Origin: Capitella teleta
Taxonomy: Eukaryota; Annelida; Polychaeta; Capitellidae
Direction: 5' to 3'
Length of the DNA: 64,000 bases
Assembly: GCA_000328365.1 (NCBI GenBank)
Contig: KB294746.1
Coordinates: 99,666-163,665 of the forward strand
Positions 1 through 13,200 of the stretch are shown here, piece by piece (within the stretch, counting starts at the first letter, position 1; each line of letters begins with the position of its first letter). Under the pieces are notes generated by a model. It was given only the letters and a program-made list of their open reading frames with translations. It was not told the DNA's origin and did no database searches. The translations under genes were made by a program, and so were the position numbers.

Positions 1-847
1 AACTGGAATTATAGGCAGTAATTGGGTGAAAGGTGATTCTGATATAAATATCGGGAGACATTTGAGGAACCAAAACAAGAGATCAAATAATTACATTGCA
101 TACTTAATTAACACATTCAGAACTGGTAAAATATATACCAAAGTCAGATATTTCAACCCTTCTGTGTTTTCCATTGTTGAAAGATTGCCAATGAGTAAAT
201 TTTGTTTTCATACGATAATAAAGGTATTTGATTGGGAAAAAAAAGAATAAATAAAAATAAAAATTTACTTAATGAAACAGTTCTGGCCAGTTGTGAGTAC
301 AATAAGAATGAAGAGTAATTAATGAATGGTGATATATATTATATAATAGTTATGAACAATAACATTGTGGTTTGATTTGAGTGTTTTGTGAAAATTATAA
401 TGTGAATGTATTAATTTCTCTGGAATAGCACCATTTGATGAAATACACAAAATATTGAACACGTAGCTTGAAAGATTTTGAGAAGCTAAAATGCTGCGTT
501 TGGTGAGACTAAGTCAGTCAACCTTCATTAATTAAGGATTTAATACAGAAAAAAAAAAAAAAAAAATGCCCTCTTCCAGATTAATTGACACAAGAGGTCT
601 GATCAAACAGGATCACAATTTCACATCTAGTATCGAGTCTTCACGAGTTCAGGATAAGGCATACACGCGATCCTGAGACAGATATGTTTGTCTTAAGTAG
701 CAATATAGCACCAGCATTAATTACACAAAAAAAACAAAAAACAATTGGTCTCAAAAACGACATAAATCAACACTCACATGAAACAATACAAATATAAACC
801 CCCCAAAACACAACAAAAAGCAAAGGCAATAAAATAAGCAAAACATT
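1..847. other. Non-coding stretch downstream of C1GALT1
   Basis: AT-rich sequence with an A-run near 550-566. No ORF shows family resemblance or splice sites. It probably includes the 3' UTR and downstream flank of the minus-strand C1GALT1 gene; I saw no clear minus-strand poly(A) signal close to its stop. Confidence 0.5.
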
Positions 848-2154
848 TCAAACACGGTTGGGGGAGGTTGAACGGTGTGGGGGTGTTGCATGGGGTGGGG
901 GCGTTGTGCCAAATGCTTTGGTGGCATTAGGGTTCAGGTCTTGAATTCCGCTCACGATGCCAAAAGGTTTCAAATGGTAGATGAAGAATTCAAGCTCATA
1001 CATGACGTTGACAGGAATGTAGTGGAATGTTATTGCGTAATCACTGATTGAGTCCAAACCCTAGAGGAGAAAAATGAAATTGAGGAGCGCAAATTCTCAA
1101 CACACACAAAAATAAAGAGGGTAAATCAAAACCTTACAGCTAGTGAATTCCAAGACATTGTACCTGCTTTGCGCCATATTTGTCGTACTGCCGGTACCAG
1201 TCAGGATAACCACCATGGATAAACGTAGCCGCATCGAAACAGTGGAAGCGTGACCTGCCGAGCGTGTCCCTGGAATCTCCCGTCTTCACTTGGAGTTTCT
1301 CCATGCACCTTCCCCACTCAACGTCCTCTGCTCCCTGATCTGCTGCACAGAAATCCTTGGAGCGTTCTCCAAACCTCCTAAGGGCCTCCTTAGACACAGC
1401 GTAACCACCCCCGCCACTGAAGTATCCTTGCCGCACAATCACCTTGAAGTGATGTCCAAAGTAAACCGGCTCCGTTGGTTTGTGAGCGGATAACAGATAG
1501 CGGAGATTCTCAACGATCACATAAGTGTCGTCGTCTGCTTTGAGGAACCAGTCTGCTTGGTCGTAATAGTGCTTGTAGATGTAATCAAACGCTGCCATGG
1601 TTTTGGCTGTCAGGTGATCGCGACCGTGTTCAACTTCAATTTTGATGGTGGGAAAATCTGGATCTTCGTGATCACTCACAAAAATCAATTTATTGCAGCG
1701 TTTTCCCCATGTGGCTTTCACATGTTTCGCTTTTGAGTCCAGATTCTCTGGGGCCGTCATGATCCAACACAGGACGCGAACTTTATCGTACAAAGCATCA
1801 GCAATCTCAGTATTATCTGGAAACCGCATTAAATTATACGACAAGGAATTGAAATAAGCAACACTGACCGTGATGGTGGAGCTCATCTTTGAATTCTGTA
1901 ATATGCTCTGGTACAGGAATCTTCGCTACCTCATCGTGACTCATTGGAGCTCGATACACGACCGTCGCATTCTGCTCTGAACTGAATATCGGAGGAGAGT
2001 CAGTGGTGGCTGCTGAATAGACTTGCAAGGTGGGCGAAGGATGGAGCATATTAACGTAGTCCTGCATGTAATTGGAGGCTGCGTATGTCATGATTATCCC
2101 CATGACAACACCCACAAGAAAGAAGACACCCACTAAATACGTCTGCACTGCCAT
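848..2154 (-). CDS. C1GALT1: C1GALT1, core 1 beta-1,3-galactosyltransferase (T-synthase)
   Basis: This type II Golgi enzyme transfers galactose from UDP-Gal to GalNAc-Ser/Thr, making the core 1 mucin O-glycan. Three coding exons, 2154-1869, 1816-1164 and 1060-848, join in frame to 383 residues. A short cytoplasmic start is followed by a membrane anchor (about residues 6-26), a stem, and the catalytic domain from about residue 100. The family blocks VLCWIMTAPENL, KHVKATWGKRCNK and ADWFLKADDDTYV are clear; the DDD metal-binding motif is at residues 190-192. Exon 3 carries the conserved FHY..MYELE..IYHL block and then a divergent Pro/Thr/His-rich tail. The start is the ATG at 2154, six bases after a splice acceptor, so the 5' UTR contains an intron. 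Intron 1 is only 52 bases. Length is close to human C1GALT1. Confidence 0.95.
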
Positions 2155-2403
2155 CTTAGTCTGCAAGAGATGAAGAAAGATGATGAGTATCTAGTATCCT
2201 ATTAAGATAAAATTAATTTGTACGTAGTAAATAATCTTCAGTTCAATACGATTGTCTCCCTGCTTTAGGTTAAACACTGGAATATTTCACTCAAAATTCA
2301 AAAGTTCACAAACCATGAACACGAAAAGATCGCTAATGCAAAGGAAGATGAGATGCTTGAATCAAATTGCGCTCAGTGCATCGGTGAGCTGCATGCAAGT
2401 TAC

Positions 2404-2827
2404 TAGTGGTAGAAATCGCAATCAATTATAATCGATTTAATCGATTATGGTTTTGATAATCAATTACAAGTGTCATAATCGATTGTGAAATTCCTGCTTC
2501 ATCTGTACCAGCTGAGAGGATCTTCAGCCTGGCTGGTAACATTGTCACTCAAAAAAGAACTAGGTTAACAAGCAGCAATGTCGATGCTCTGTTTTTTTTG
2601 GCCAAGAACATTAAGTAATGGATGACATGTTCTTTAATTTTGATGACTCATATATATTGTGGATGTTCATTAAAAGGCATAGTTTGTAGATGTAATTTTG
2701 TCCATTTTTGTTTGAATGTCACTTATTATCTTTGATGGTGCTAGATAATCGATTATAATTGATTAATCAGAAGGCAAACCGATTTGATTAATCGATTATA
2801 AAAACTTAGAACCGATTTCTACCACTA
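2404..2827 (+). mobile_element. Short hAT derivative keeping the transposase C-terminus
   Basis: A complete 424-bp element with perfect 15-bp terminal inverted repeats starting TAGTGGTAGAAATCG and a perfect 8-bp target duplication, CAAGTTAC, at 2396-2403 and 2828-2835. Eight-base duplications and TAG-type ends are hallmarks of hAT. Inside, 2493-2618 encodes the end of a hAT transposase (PASSVPAERIFS, then GNIVTQKRTRL, stop), which is the C-terminal dimerisation region. The rest of the transposase is missing, so it is an internally deleted, non-autonomous copy. Inner flanks are rich in the motif ATCGATTA. Confidence 0.9.
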
Positions 2828-2835
2828 CAAGTTAC

Positions 2836-4420
2836 AAATCATTGCATTTGTTTGAGCCAAATACCATGTAGTTATAAGTCAATTTAATTCTACATAGATA
2901 AGAATGATAACAGAAAACACCAATTGATCAATAACACTCGACGATGATAAAACATTATGAATTGCTGTTATCATTTCAGCTATGCAGGTTTATTGACTAT
3001 CAGTTCTGCTTCCTCCAAACCTTCACCTGAATGATAACTCATCATAAAAAAACATTGTGAGTTCTCATCATCAAATTGGTTTGCGGATGACATCAATCCA
3101 CACAAGAAGGAACACTGAAGAGAACTCCCATTGCACCCTCAACGCAAGAGAAGAACCCTAAATGCAGCAGAAAAATATGACAGTTGACCAAGTTTAAAAA
3201 CCCATCATGCAAATATATTCCAAACTGCAAAGCAAACCGGCAAATTGGTCTCATAAAAAAACCACAATCCTCTATGATATTTGATTCTTTAGATAGACTT
3301 CGGAAACAGACTTCAGAGAAGGGGTCTTCTATGAATCTGCACTTGGAGTTATCCAGCTTCACTACATGAATGAATTATTATCATCTTGATTAGAAAATCC
3401 CAAATGTCGAACTCCTAACCGAATTTGGAAACATTATAAGTCCACAGATTTTACAGATCAAGTGCAGAGTTTATAGATCACTGCGAGCTGTATACAAGCA
3501 CAATCTTGCATAATACATACATGTATAAAGCCTCACACTGAGATGTTTTTAAATCAATCACAGCTCCCACACAGGATCATTCCTGGAAACATCACAAGCA
3601 ACGAGCTGGTAGCGAAACTAGGAGGCATTTACTCCCACATTATTATTATTATTATTCCGGAGGAAGAGGTCAATACTGAATGGGTGTGTACGTAGGGTCC
3701 AGAAAGGGACAGTTCACTCAGGTTTCAAGTGAGTATCAATCGTGATAATCTGAACCTAATCTAACCTAATCTGAAGCTGCTGATGTTTTTACTGCATTCC
3801 CATATTTTCAAATTAAGTCGCGTCTTAGGTATAGTATACTATACTGGTGGTTAGTCTGACTACTACAGTACATGTAGTAGCAGTGGTTGATGAATCGTTG
3901 CTTCCATCATCCCCTCACTGACACGAAATTTGAATCGGAAGTTGACTAACTCATGCTCCAATAAGTTGACGCAGTTTAGTTAACGCTCGAGTTAACCATT
4001 TTTTTATAATTCTTTAGAAGATGCTCGCTAAGGTCGATCAAAGGATTTGCGGTGTCAACAAGTCTGTGCATTTTCCTTTGTTGGCTGTCTTGGCTCACCT
4101 AATTCAGAGTGGACACGTGGCCATTCCAACATACCAGCATAGTCCAGCAGAGGGAAACACACTTCTAGTGATAGTACTGAATATTTTGACGCATTGCTAG
4201 TTAGATAAAGGTGCACTATATGGCAGTGCATTGTAACATACGATCAACCTAAATTAATATTGGTTGAGAAAGTGACATAAAATGTATCGAGAACCTACAT
4301 ATATAGAATAATTGCGTTTTATGCTATATTTTTAGTTAGACTTTCTGGCGAGTAAAAATATATTTTGGCAAGTAAAAATTCCCTGTTTACTTGCCAAGTG
4401 GCGAGTAAACTTTTTCTCTT
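2836..4420. other. Intergenic, no gene recognised
   Basis: Short overlapping ORFs on both strands at 3093-3369 resemble nothing known and lack splice context. A short ATT run lies near 3642-3656. The 4330-4410 segment, with repeated 'gcgagtaa' and 'gcaagtaa' words, looks repeat-derived. It may also contain the 5' UTR exon of C1GALT1, which I cannot place. Confidence 0.4.
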
Positions 4421-4690
4421 ATTTCGAGCCCCGAGTGTAATTGAGTAGGACATCATAGAATTTGGAAATCGTCCAACCTCAAATTACCACACTAGTATCA
4501 CATGTAGAGGGTAGTGCATGTTTGTGTTAACTAGTGGCATCATTACACGTATAGGGTGATATAGCAACCATTGCCAAGCCACTTCAAGCCACTGCTAGCC
4601 GCCAATCACAATGCTGAGCCAATATCTCTGATAGATGGATTGTCAGTGGATAGCCGATTGTGGCTAATTACAATCTGCTCCAGGGTCTAT
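4421..4690. repeat. Dispersed repeat, copy A
   Basis: The same sequence recurs at 43226-43500 and 58788-59070. Shared blocks include the opening ATTTCGAGCCCC (copies A and B), GACATCATAG, CCACACTAGTA, GATATAGCA, GCCAAGCCACTTCAAGCC, GCTAGCCGCC and CTAATTACAATCTGC. Copies differ by small indels and substitutions, so it is an old family. For copy A, a reverse-complement match to ACCACACTAGTA lies about 450 bases further on (4953-4966), so it may be a MITE ending near 4975. Confidence 0.75.
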
Positions 4691-6889
4691 CTAGACCGCA
4701 AAACCAGCCGGGAAAAGCCGACTAGCCAGCCCCAAAATAGCTAACCGCCGCCGCCGGAATTTTACTAAAAAACAGTTGGCTCAACCACCGCTGAAAATTT
4801 ATTGATTGGCCGCAATTCTTTCAAGAGATTTGGCAGGAAATGTTGTCATGAGCCAGCTGGCTGGCTTTGGGGTCTACGTAGATCAATTGACTGAAATTCT
4901 TAATTTGTCAGGGATTCATGGAATGGTGAGCACTGAGCAGAACTAGCTCCCCATGTACTAGTGTGGTCTATAATACACTTTTGATATTGCTCCGCTAATC
5001 CTGGGCCTTGGAACGAGACTAAGCATTATGATTATTAATAGCTGCATTCTGTAGCCATAATCTCTGTGTGGGGATGATGCCAATATAGAGTCTTGGAACG
5101 AGACTAGATTATTAACAATTAAAAGAGGTTGCCTCGAAAGGCTCCATAGTCCATTGACAAAGTGAACAAACCTCAGATAAGGGAAACTGACACGCGTTTA
5201 CATAAGGTTAGAATCTAGAGAGGTCGTTCACTGGCGTCAACAGCCAACTAAGCGATTCCTTACGAGTGGACACTGGACACCGTCACGAACTTCCAGATGC
5301 ACGAATCATCATCACGAATGATCACTACGTTGACAAGTTTAATGACCTTTGACTTGACCTCGATATGGCCTAACTGGGTCAAAGGCTACGTAATCTATTA
5401 GATTTCGCATCATACCTTTGATTTTTTTCCCTTGAATTTAAATATGTTACGGTATAGATTAAAAATATTACATAATTTACACAAATAAAAATATTCTCAC
5501 TATTATCCCTCATTTTAGGAACATGACTTAAATGATAAAGACGGCATGATGCGAGAAAAGACGACGTCTTGTGCGTTCGTCAGAGCTTCCAGTCATCCGA
5601 CAGCAACCATTTGAACTCATAATATTATCTGGCTCTGAACTCTCGGATCAATTAACTTTACTTTCGAATACTGAATTAAACTTTTGAAATTCGACAGAAT
5701 TTGCTATTGTTAAAATTGTGTCTGCAAATTATCCACGTACATGCATTTGGTCATATATTTGATGCCCTAGAGAGGATCCAATATGATCCGACAATGTTCC
5801 GTGTTTTATCCACGAATTCCTGGTCACCTGATATTTTGGCGCGAAAAACAATTTCACAGTACGCTTGATTTGTATTTGAAGATATTTTGTTTGTGACATC
5901 TGCTGGTATGCCCACGCCATTTGGACGCTGTTGCTGTTTGGAGCTTGTGAACAATTGTCATCACACTATTACGCAAGTTTCAAATAATTGAACTCACTAA
6001 GTATATTAATTAGTCTATATATTGGATAATTGATTGAAGACAATAATAATTATTATGGAATGTCATCTGTTGCGTGGCGCTGCGGTATAAATAATCTGCT
6101 TTATTTTCATATTAGCAGATAAATATTTGTGCTACAATCTCAACAACGGCACTCACAAACAATAGAATATAATCCTATAATAGTAATTTAAGAAGTTCAG
6201 TATTGGAGGCATTAAGATAATTAATAATGCGTACGATTTAAACGACCAGCATCAAAACGTGTTTAGTGCACATTTTCCGCCGTTTCAACCGTTTGCCACT
6301 CGCTGCTCAGCATCGTACTTTTCCTCGGAAAAAAACAACCAAAAAACAAAAAAAAAAACAAAAAAAAACAAAAAAAAAACGTTGATTTTAGTGCGTTTTT
6401 TTTTTCTTTCCGCGTTTGTTTTATCTTTTTCATTGTTGTTAATTCTTAATTAGGTCGTTACTTTACGCGATATGCTACGTACCAGGAACCCATTTAATTT
6501 TTCTGTCCGATTACTGTGGTAAATGTATTGCGACATTTGACTGTTGATAAAAATTATGAAACTCTCCTTCTGTTTTGTGATCTCTAATTAAAATTTATAA
6601 TGTACGATACACGCATGCTAGCTAGTATGCAACCGGTCACTAAGTGCAGCAGCGTAAAATGTTCACAATGCAGAGAGCGATGCCTTATTTGGGCATCCAA
6701 ATGATGCTCATCCATATGGTCCGCGGCTGAAAGGAAAATAATCACAATATCGCCGAGTGTTGGGTGCATTATTTTGATTGAGATAAATCGGCATTTAATG
6801 TCGACAAAATTGGAATGGAAGAAATGAAATAATAGCAGCATGAAACGTTCAACTATCCATACCAAGCATTTATTTCTCTTATCTTTGCG
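4691..6889. other. Intergenic, no gene recognised
   Basis: Contains AGCCAGCTGGCTGGCT-like words (4850-4870), two copies of 'ttggaacgagact' near 5010 and 5095, and A- and T-rich tracts near 6330-6420. A minus-strand ORF at 5954-5751 has protein-like composition but no recognised family. No supported gene. Confidence 0.4.
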
Positions 6890-7005
6890 TGGTTTTTACA
6901 CTGCAATCTGCTTTGTAACACTTTATGAGTTTATCGGAAAAGCGCAGTGCCATTGAAAAGCATTGAAATCGTTACCACCCGGAGTAGATAGACTATTTTT
7001 GGCCC
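6890..7005. repeat. Lone copy of the 15.3-kb element end
   Basis: About 110 bases that match, in inverted orientation, the left end region of the element at 15284-16339. Shared blocks are TTTTTACACTGCAA, TTGAAAAGCATTGA and GGAGTAGAT-GACTA. It lies just upstream of the first TRPC coding exon. Confidence 0.55.
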
Positions 7006-7235
7006 ATTCTGTACACATAAATAAATAATTATTTAATCTGTATGCAACATTATTTGATTTTCAGATAGCGATTCTACGTGGATGAAATAAGTATGATGCG
7101 AACCAGACGTAAGCATTGTGGTTGAGCCCTTTCTCTGTAACCGTTGTACAATGTACATGTTCAGGATTCAAGCCGTTCCGACGAACAGTCAGTGCGCGTA
7201 GTCGCCGAGTGTGCGGCTTCAGGGGCGGGCTCTTC

Positions 7236-10200
7236 ATGGAACTCAACCCCCAAGCTGAGCGGCTGCACGACCTCGTGCTCACTGGCAACGTGTCGGAGGC
7301 GGCGCGACACATTCAGGTGCATGCTGGGCCTACTCAGGGGGTAAAGCAAGGAAAACCAAATAGCTGACATAACAATATGTTTGCTTGTAATTATTAAAAA
7401 AAAAAAAAAAAAAAAAAGTATGAATTGAGTACGTGTATTTCGATCCATGTTGTGATTTGTTATGTAATTTATATTTTTTATGCTGTTATATAAATTGATC
7501 TCTTGATAAATCCAGGATAACAAGGATGTGGATATTAACTGGTGTAATGGCGACGGGTACACAGCGCTGGTGTTGGCCGTAAGAGCCAAGGATGAAGCCA
7601 TGGTCAGAATGCTGCTGAGTAAACCTAACATCAGGATTGGAGACGCCGCTCACCATGCCGCCCGCACATCGAATACTCTGATTATGAAAGATCTGCTCTG
7701 TCACCCAAGGCGAGTACTCTCAAGCGGCGTTGCGCTCTCTCTCTCTCTTTCTGTTCATACAGCATCCTATTGCTCCTTTTGTATATGGAACTCAAGTTGA
7801 AGGAAGCTAATCTGAGCGTATTTATGATGCAGCTACCAGAAAGAGTGCGATGACGGATGGGTTCCTGATGGAGATGAGTTCGACTCAGATTCCACGCCAA
7901 TCATGATGGCTGCACTGGACAACAACTATGAGATGGTCAAGGCGCTCATGGACCTTGGAATGTCCATTCCCAAGCCGCACCCCCCTACTTGTGAGTCTGT
8001 TATTATTCTAGAACTTCAATCATGATCAAGAATTGGAATTTAAGATAATTATCACGGTATTATTTTACATATGCATTTATCGAGATAATACCGGTCTAAA
8101 AAGATGGCTGCTAATTAATGTCGAATTATTTTATCATTACTTCAATTCATTATGCGCCAGAATTATAGAATCTAGTTCTGGGTACTTCATGAGATGAATC
8201 TTTTGGTGTGAAATCCAGGGGCGGATCCAGGGGGGCGGGGGTTCGCCCCCCCCCCCCTAATTTTTTTTAGCAACGTTGCCACAAACCCTCTCGAGTCATC
8301 CAAATTCTTTAAAATCCGCACCTGCTGTAACTAGAAACTAATTTGCAACGAGCTTGCTAAGCTCCAGTTTCTAGTCAATATCTTTTTATCATTGTTTATA
8401 TTTTGTCTCATTTCTCCCTTGAGGAGGCTGAATAAAATTATTAAAATTATTATTAATTTGTGGCTGTGAAATCATAACGTTTCTTTGGGGAAAGTTTAGC
8501 TCGGGGACAGTTTTAAGCAGCGGGCAAATCGGCAATATATTGATTTTTCGCGATCCCTCTCATAGTTATCATTATGAGGCGGCGCGCTGGTGGACCTTTC
8601 TGAAAATAAGTTTCATACATCTTCTGTTGTCACACCTGTGTATTCTGATTACCACCCTCTGTTCCCTGCCAGCTGCTTGACTGAGTTTTTTTTTTTCATT
8701 TTTTTTTTTCATTGTGCACCTTTCATGATACCTTCTTATTAAACCTTTTTTGAAAATAAAGTGCTGTACATTTTCTGCATGAGTTGCATCACTGTCACTA
8801 TCCAGTTTCCCACCCTTGGCTAGCAACCTGTATGAGCCCCTGTGACTTCAATCTTACTACAATTAAGAAAGGAAAACACCTTTTACTTGAGTAAGCAATC
8901 AGTTATTAGCAAATCTGCTTCCATTTATTTGATCAGAATTGTTGAATATTCAAAGTAGGAGGAAACTTGTCTGAAATAGCGCCAAATTGCATAGTTGTGC
9001 ATCCAAATTTTAAAAAATTTTCGGGGGGGGGGGAGAGGTCCCCCAGACCCCCCTTGGGGAACTGAGCCGCTTCGCGGCTTGCATCACAACTACATGTCTG
9101 GCCCCACCTAACCTAAAATCCTGGATCCGCCCCTGAAATCCAACCTCTTCTTTCTTTATTTTCCTCTTTCATCCGCCCCCTTTCTCTCTTCAACGTAGCA
9201 CAAAATAACTGATATTTCTTTTGATTACAATTAGCACACCATTGCACTGATTGTCTCCAGCCAATTTTTTAGTTATTTAAACCTCCCAAGGTTTTTGCAC
9301 TGAAGAATGCCACGACAAGATATTTGGAGAGAGTTTAGATGACGCTAAAGACCGCCTGCGAGCCTACAAGGCGTACACTAGTCCCGCGTACATTCTGCTC
9401 GCTTTTGATGATCCAATCCTCGCCATTTTCAACGTTTCCAACGAACTGCATGATTGCGCCGAGATGGAGAAAGAGTTCAGAGTATCCACGTTTCCTTTTT
9501 ATTATTATTTTTTTTTTCTTGGTGATGGGGGGGAGGGGCTGTTAAATATCACGGTTCAATTTCCATTAGTATTATAATTATATTCAATTATGATATATAT
9601 GCTAATATTAGATACAATAACATTTGGTTGCAAATTCATTATAGCCTAAGTCAATCTTTATTCTTCAGTACCCACTTTTTATTATGTATAAATTTCGCGC
9701 TTCGCTTTTATTTTAGAGTGAATATGAGGATCTCGCTGATCGTGTCAGTGAGGTGGCTGTGCGTTTGCTTGAATACTGCAACGATACTGACGAAGTATAC
9801 CTCCTGCTAAAGAGGAAGACTGCACCTGATGATCCTATGGCTGAACAACTTAAAGCAAAAGTATTTTGTCGCTTTGCAATGGCGATTGAATGCAAACAGC
9901 GAAAGGTAAGATTTTCCATAATGTTTAGCCAACATTCTCCATTTAATCAAAAGAGACATTCAATCAGGATTTGATAAATTGTATCACCATCTATTTTATT
10001 ATATTTTATTTTTTTCAAGTTTGTCGTTCACCCGAATTGCCAACAAGTGATCAGAGGCGCCTGGCTTGAAGGTTCCCAGGCATGGAGAACCAAGTCGGCT
10101 TTTGCCAAATGCTGCCATCTCTTAGGACGCATATTTTTTATGCCAATATTTGGTCAGTGCAAAACTGCAATGCCCTTTGTTATATTCGTTGTATTATTTC

Positions 10201-13200
10201 TGTAATGATGTTGCATTGACCGATCTCAACCGACTCTTTAATAAGGTTATGTTGACTTACAATATAAATCGAGTTTGACACAATCTTAGCAGCATACTTA
10301 GATGCTACCCAAATTGAGTCAGGCTCGAGATATTTTAACATTTTCCAATTGTTCATACAAATAAACATGGTTTATTTACCCCCATATAAAACCTCCATGG
10401 TGATGTAACAATTTACTGAAAATATGGATAATGGGAGGAATGTTTAATTATATGTTCACACGACAATCAAGACCAATTTTCCCAAGTCGGATGACCTGAT
10501 CGAATGAATAGCGAGGTTTGTTTCATTTGATTGATTAATTATACTTTCAAAGTGATAACACACAGTTGAACACCATGGTATCTTTTGTTTTAGCCATAAT
10601 GAGAGAAGTTTTTAACGAGAGCTTTGAGCTTCTCGTCTGCACTGTGTATAGTATATGTTCCCATCATCATTATCAGTTTTATTTTGCCCAGAGATGTAAC
10701 TAATCTGTGAAAATGCCGTTATAATACATTACTTCGAATCAGTTCTTTTGGGGATTCCTTCATTTGTGAATTTTTGGTGGTTGAATTGTATACATAATTT
10801 GCTTAGCTTAAATTAGACCGTGATTAAGATGGATGATTCCTGCCACAGCGGTGCTTTTCCTTGTTTCGCCCAACTTGAGCCTTGTGAAAGAATGGCAAAC
10901 TCCTCTCCACAAGTTCATCAGTTTTGCTGCCTCGTACATGACATTCCTCGTCATTCTGCACATTCAATACGAGATGGATTTTCGCGACAACACAAGGGGA
11001 CCCCCCAATACTGGTTAGCAATCGTTCTTACTTGTTAAAGAGGACTTCTGTTCATTTCTGAACTCTTTTAGATCGATTACATGGACTTTTGTGAATGACG
11101 AGAGACCATTTTTGAAAAATTTGGCCAACTGTGAATTTAATGATATTCAAGACACATTAAAATACAAACATTCTGCTCAGGCAGAAGAGCTTGAAACGAG
11201 ATGAGTGCGAGACTCTTTTATGAAAACAGCTGAAAGATCTGCTCACTCGACGGCTCCCATTGTTAACAATAGGAGAATTAATTTTGTCACGTCACCACAG
11301 TCTGAAATCGAACGCGAGAAGAAAGAGAGTTTTTAAACCTATCAAATTCGATGTACCAGTATCTAGAAATTAGCCCACAACAAGTGTATTGTCTAAAAAT
11401 AAGTTGGTCAAAAGGCGTATTTGTGTTTTAAGATACTTCCTCTATAATCCGTTACTAGTTCGAAAGCATCAGAGGTCCTCTTTTAAGTTTGAATACATGT
11501 TCATGTACATAATTCTTATGATGCAGGATTGGAGTGGTTCATAGTGGCCTATGTGCTTGGCTACTGCCTTCGCTCCCTTGATGAGCTATTGTACTACGAA
11601 GCCAGACACTTTTTTCGACAGAAATGGAACCTATTTGACCTGTCCATGGAGTTCTGTTTCCTATCTTCCTTTGTGTGTTGGGCGATATCCCTCGCAGATA
11701 TCTACCTGCACGGAAATATCGACCTACCAAGGGACTACTGGAAATCGTACGACGCTACGCTCATTGGCGAGATTTTCTACTCGTACGCATTCGTCTTGGC
11801 TTTTGCCAAGCTGCTGTATTTTCTCTCTACATCAAGCGACATTGGTCCTATGCAGGTTGGACTGTGCCGCCAATTTAATTGTGTTTTAACTCTTGAATTT
11901 TGTTTGCAGACTATCATTGGAAGAATGGGGGGAGGCATCTTCTGCTTTATCATCATGTTTGTGCTGATCATGTTTGCCTTCTCTGCTGGTTTGGTTCAAC
12001 TTCTGCATCATTACTCGAACAAGACAATTGTCATTGATGGCAGAGAGCTACGGTCTTCACCTATGTTCAGAAGGTAAGCAGATGTCTTAAAATTAAAATA
12101 ATAATAATACTTACTGAACTATATGTATGATGTTTGAGAAGTCTCAATAAAACCTTGACATGCCTTTTTTTTTCAGTATCTGTATGTTCTTTATGGCATA
12201 TTGGAACTCATTTGATTTTATTTTTCAGCACTGTGCCTGCCATGCTTGGTCTTTTCTGGGCAATATTTGGCTACAGCCCACCGACAGATGTTGCCATCCT
12301 GCCAACCATCAATAAATTCACGGTCGACAATTCGACATACACACTGTACAATCACCACATCGTCACGGAAGTGTTTGGTCACGCAATGTTTCTCATCTAT
12401 TACGTCATTGGCATCGTGATCATGATTAACATGCTCATTGCCATCATGTCTGATGTATTCCAGAGAATCACTGTAGGTCATTAGCAATTTCTGTCACATT
12501 TCCACCCAAGAGTATTTTTGTCCAAGGAATCGGCTGACGTTGAGTGGAAATTTGGCAGAAGCCGTATTTGGATGAGGCACCTTCAGCCCGGTTATGTACT
12601 CCCTCCGCCCTACAACCTCCTTCCTAATCTGCGGAGTGCGATTCACTGGTTGCCAAAACTCATTAAATGCTCGTACAATGTAGTGGTGAGTGACCTGATT
12701 GAAAAGTGTTTGTGAGTAGAATGATTGGTATGTTATGTTTCAGGAGGATGACAGTTTGATTACAGAATTCGAAGATAAAGAATACAAGGTCAGCTTAATG
12801 TTCATGAAGTACAATATGTTCCCTGGAATTTTCTGGGATAAACTAAACAGCACTTAATGACTTCCTCCAGTTCTAGTGTACATTGTTTGTTAATTGCTGC
12901 TTCGTAAATCCAAACTGTAATTCCAATGAGGCTATGCTAAGCTTACCTGTTTGGCTCAGGGGTAGACCGCTGGATTTTAAATCCAAGGGTAAGTGGTATG
13001 GTTCCCCTGGGTGACTAAATGCCAACGTACAGTCTCTTCGGTCGGAACTTAAAATGGAGACCTATTAACTAAAGAAATGACTATACTTGTGATTTATGGT
13101 CAAGGATTTGAGCACTTCGTGGATACATTATTGTGCTATACAATTTTGTAAAAAAAATATCTGCATACCGGTATATATTGTATCGATCGGTAATTATAAT

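Noticed and set aside
26-250. 74-codon plus-strand ORF at the window start
   Set aside because: AT-rich chance reading; no motif, and no exon context.
5751-5954. Minus-strand ORF with protein-like composition (NTNQAYCEIVFRAKISGDQE)
   Set aside because: No family recognised, no clear splice sites and no downstream exons found; kept out of the gene list.
9482-9716. U12-type intron in TRPC because the donor reads GTATCC
   Set aside because: The U12 donor needs ATATCCTTT/GTATCCTTT; here it is GTATCCACG and no TTCCTTAAC-like branch site precedes the acceptor.
12945-13020. A functional tRNA gene
   Set aside because: A box is good, but the B box and acceptor stem are degenerate and the sequence continues into a SINE-like body.
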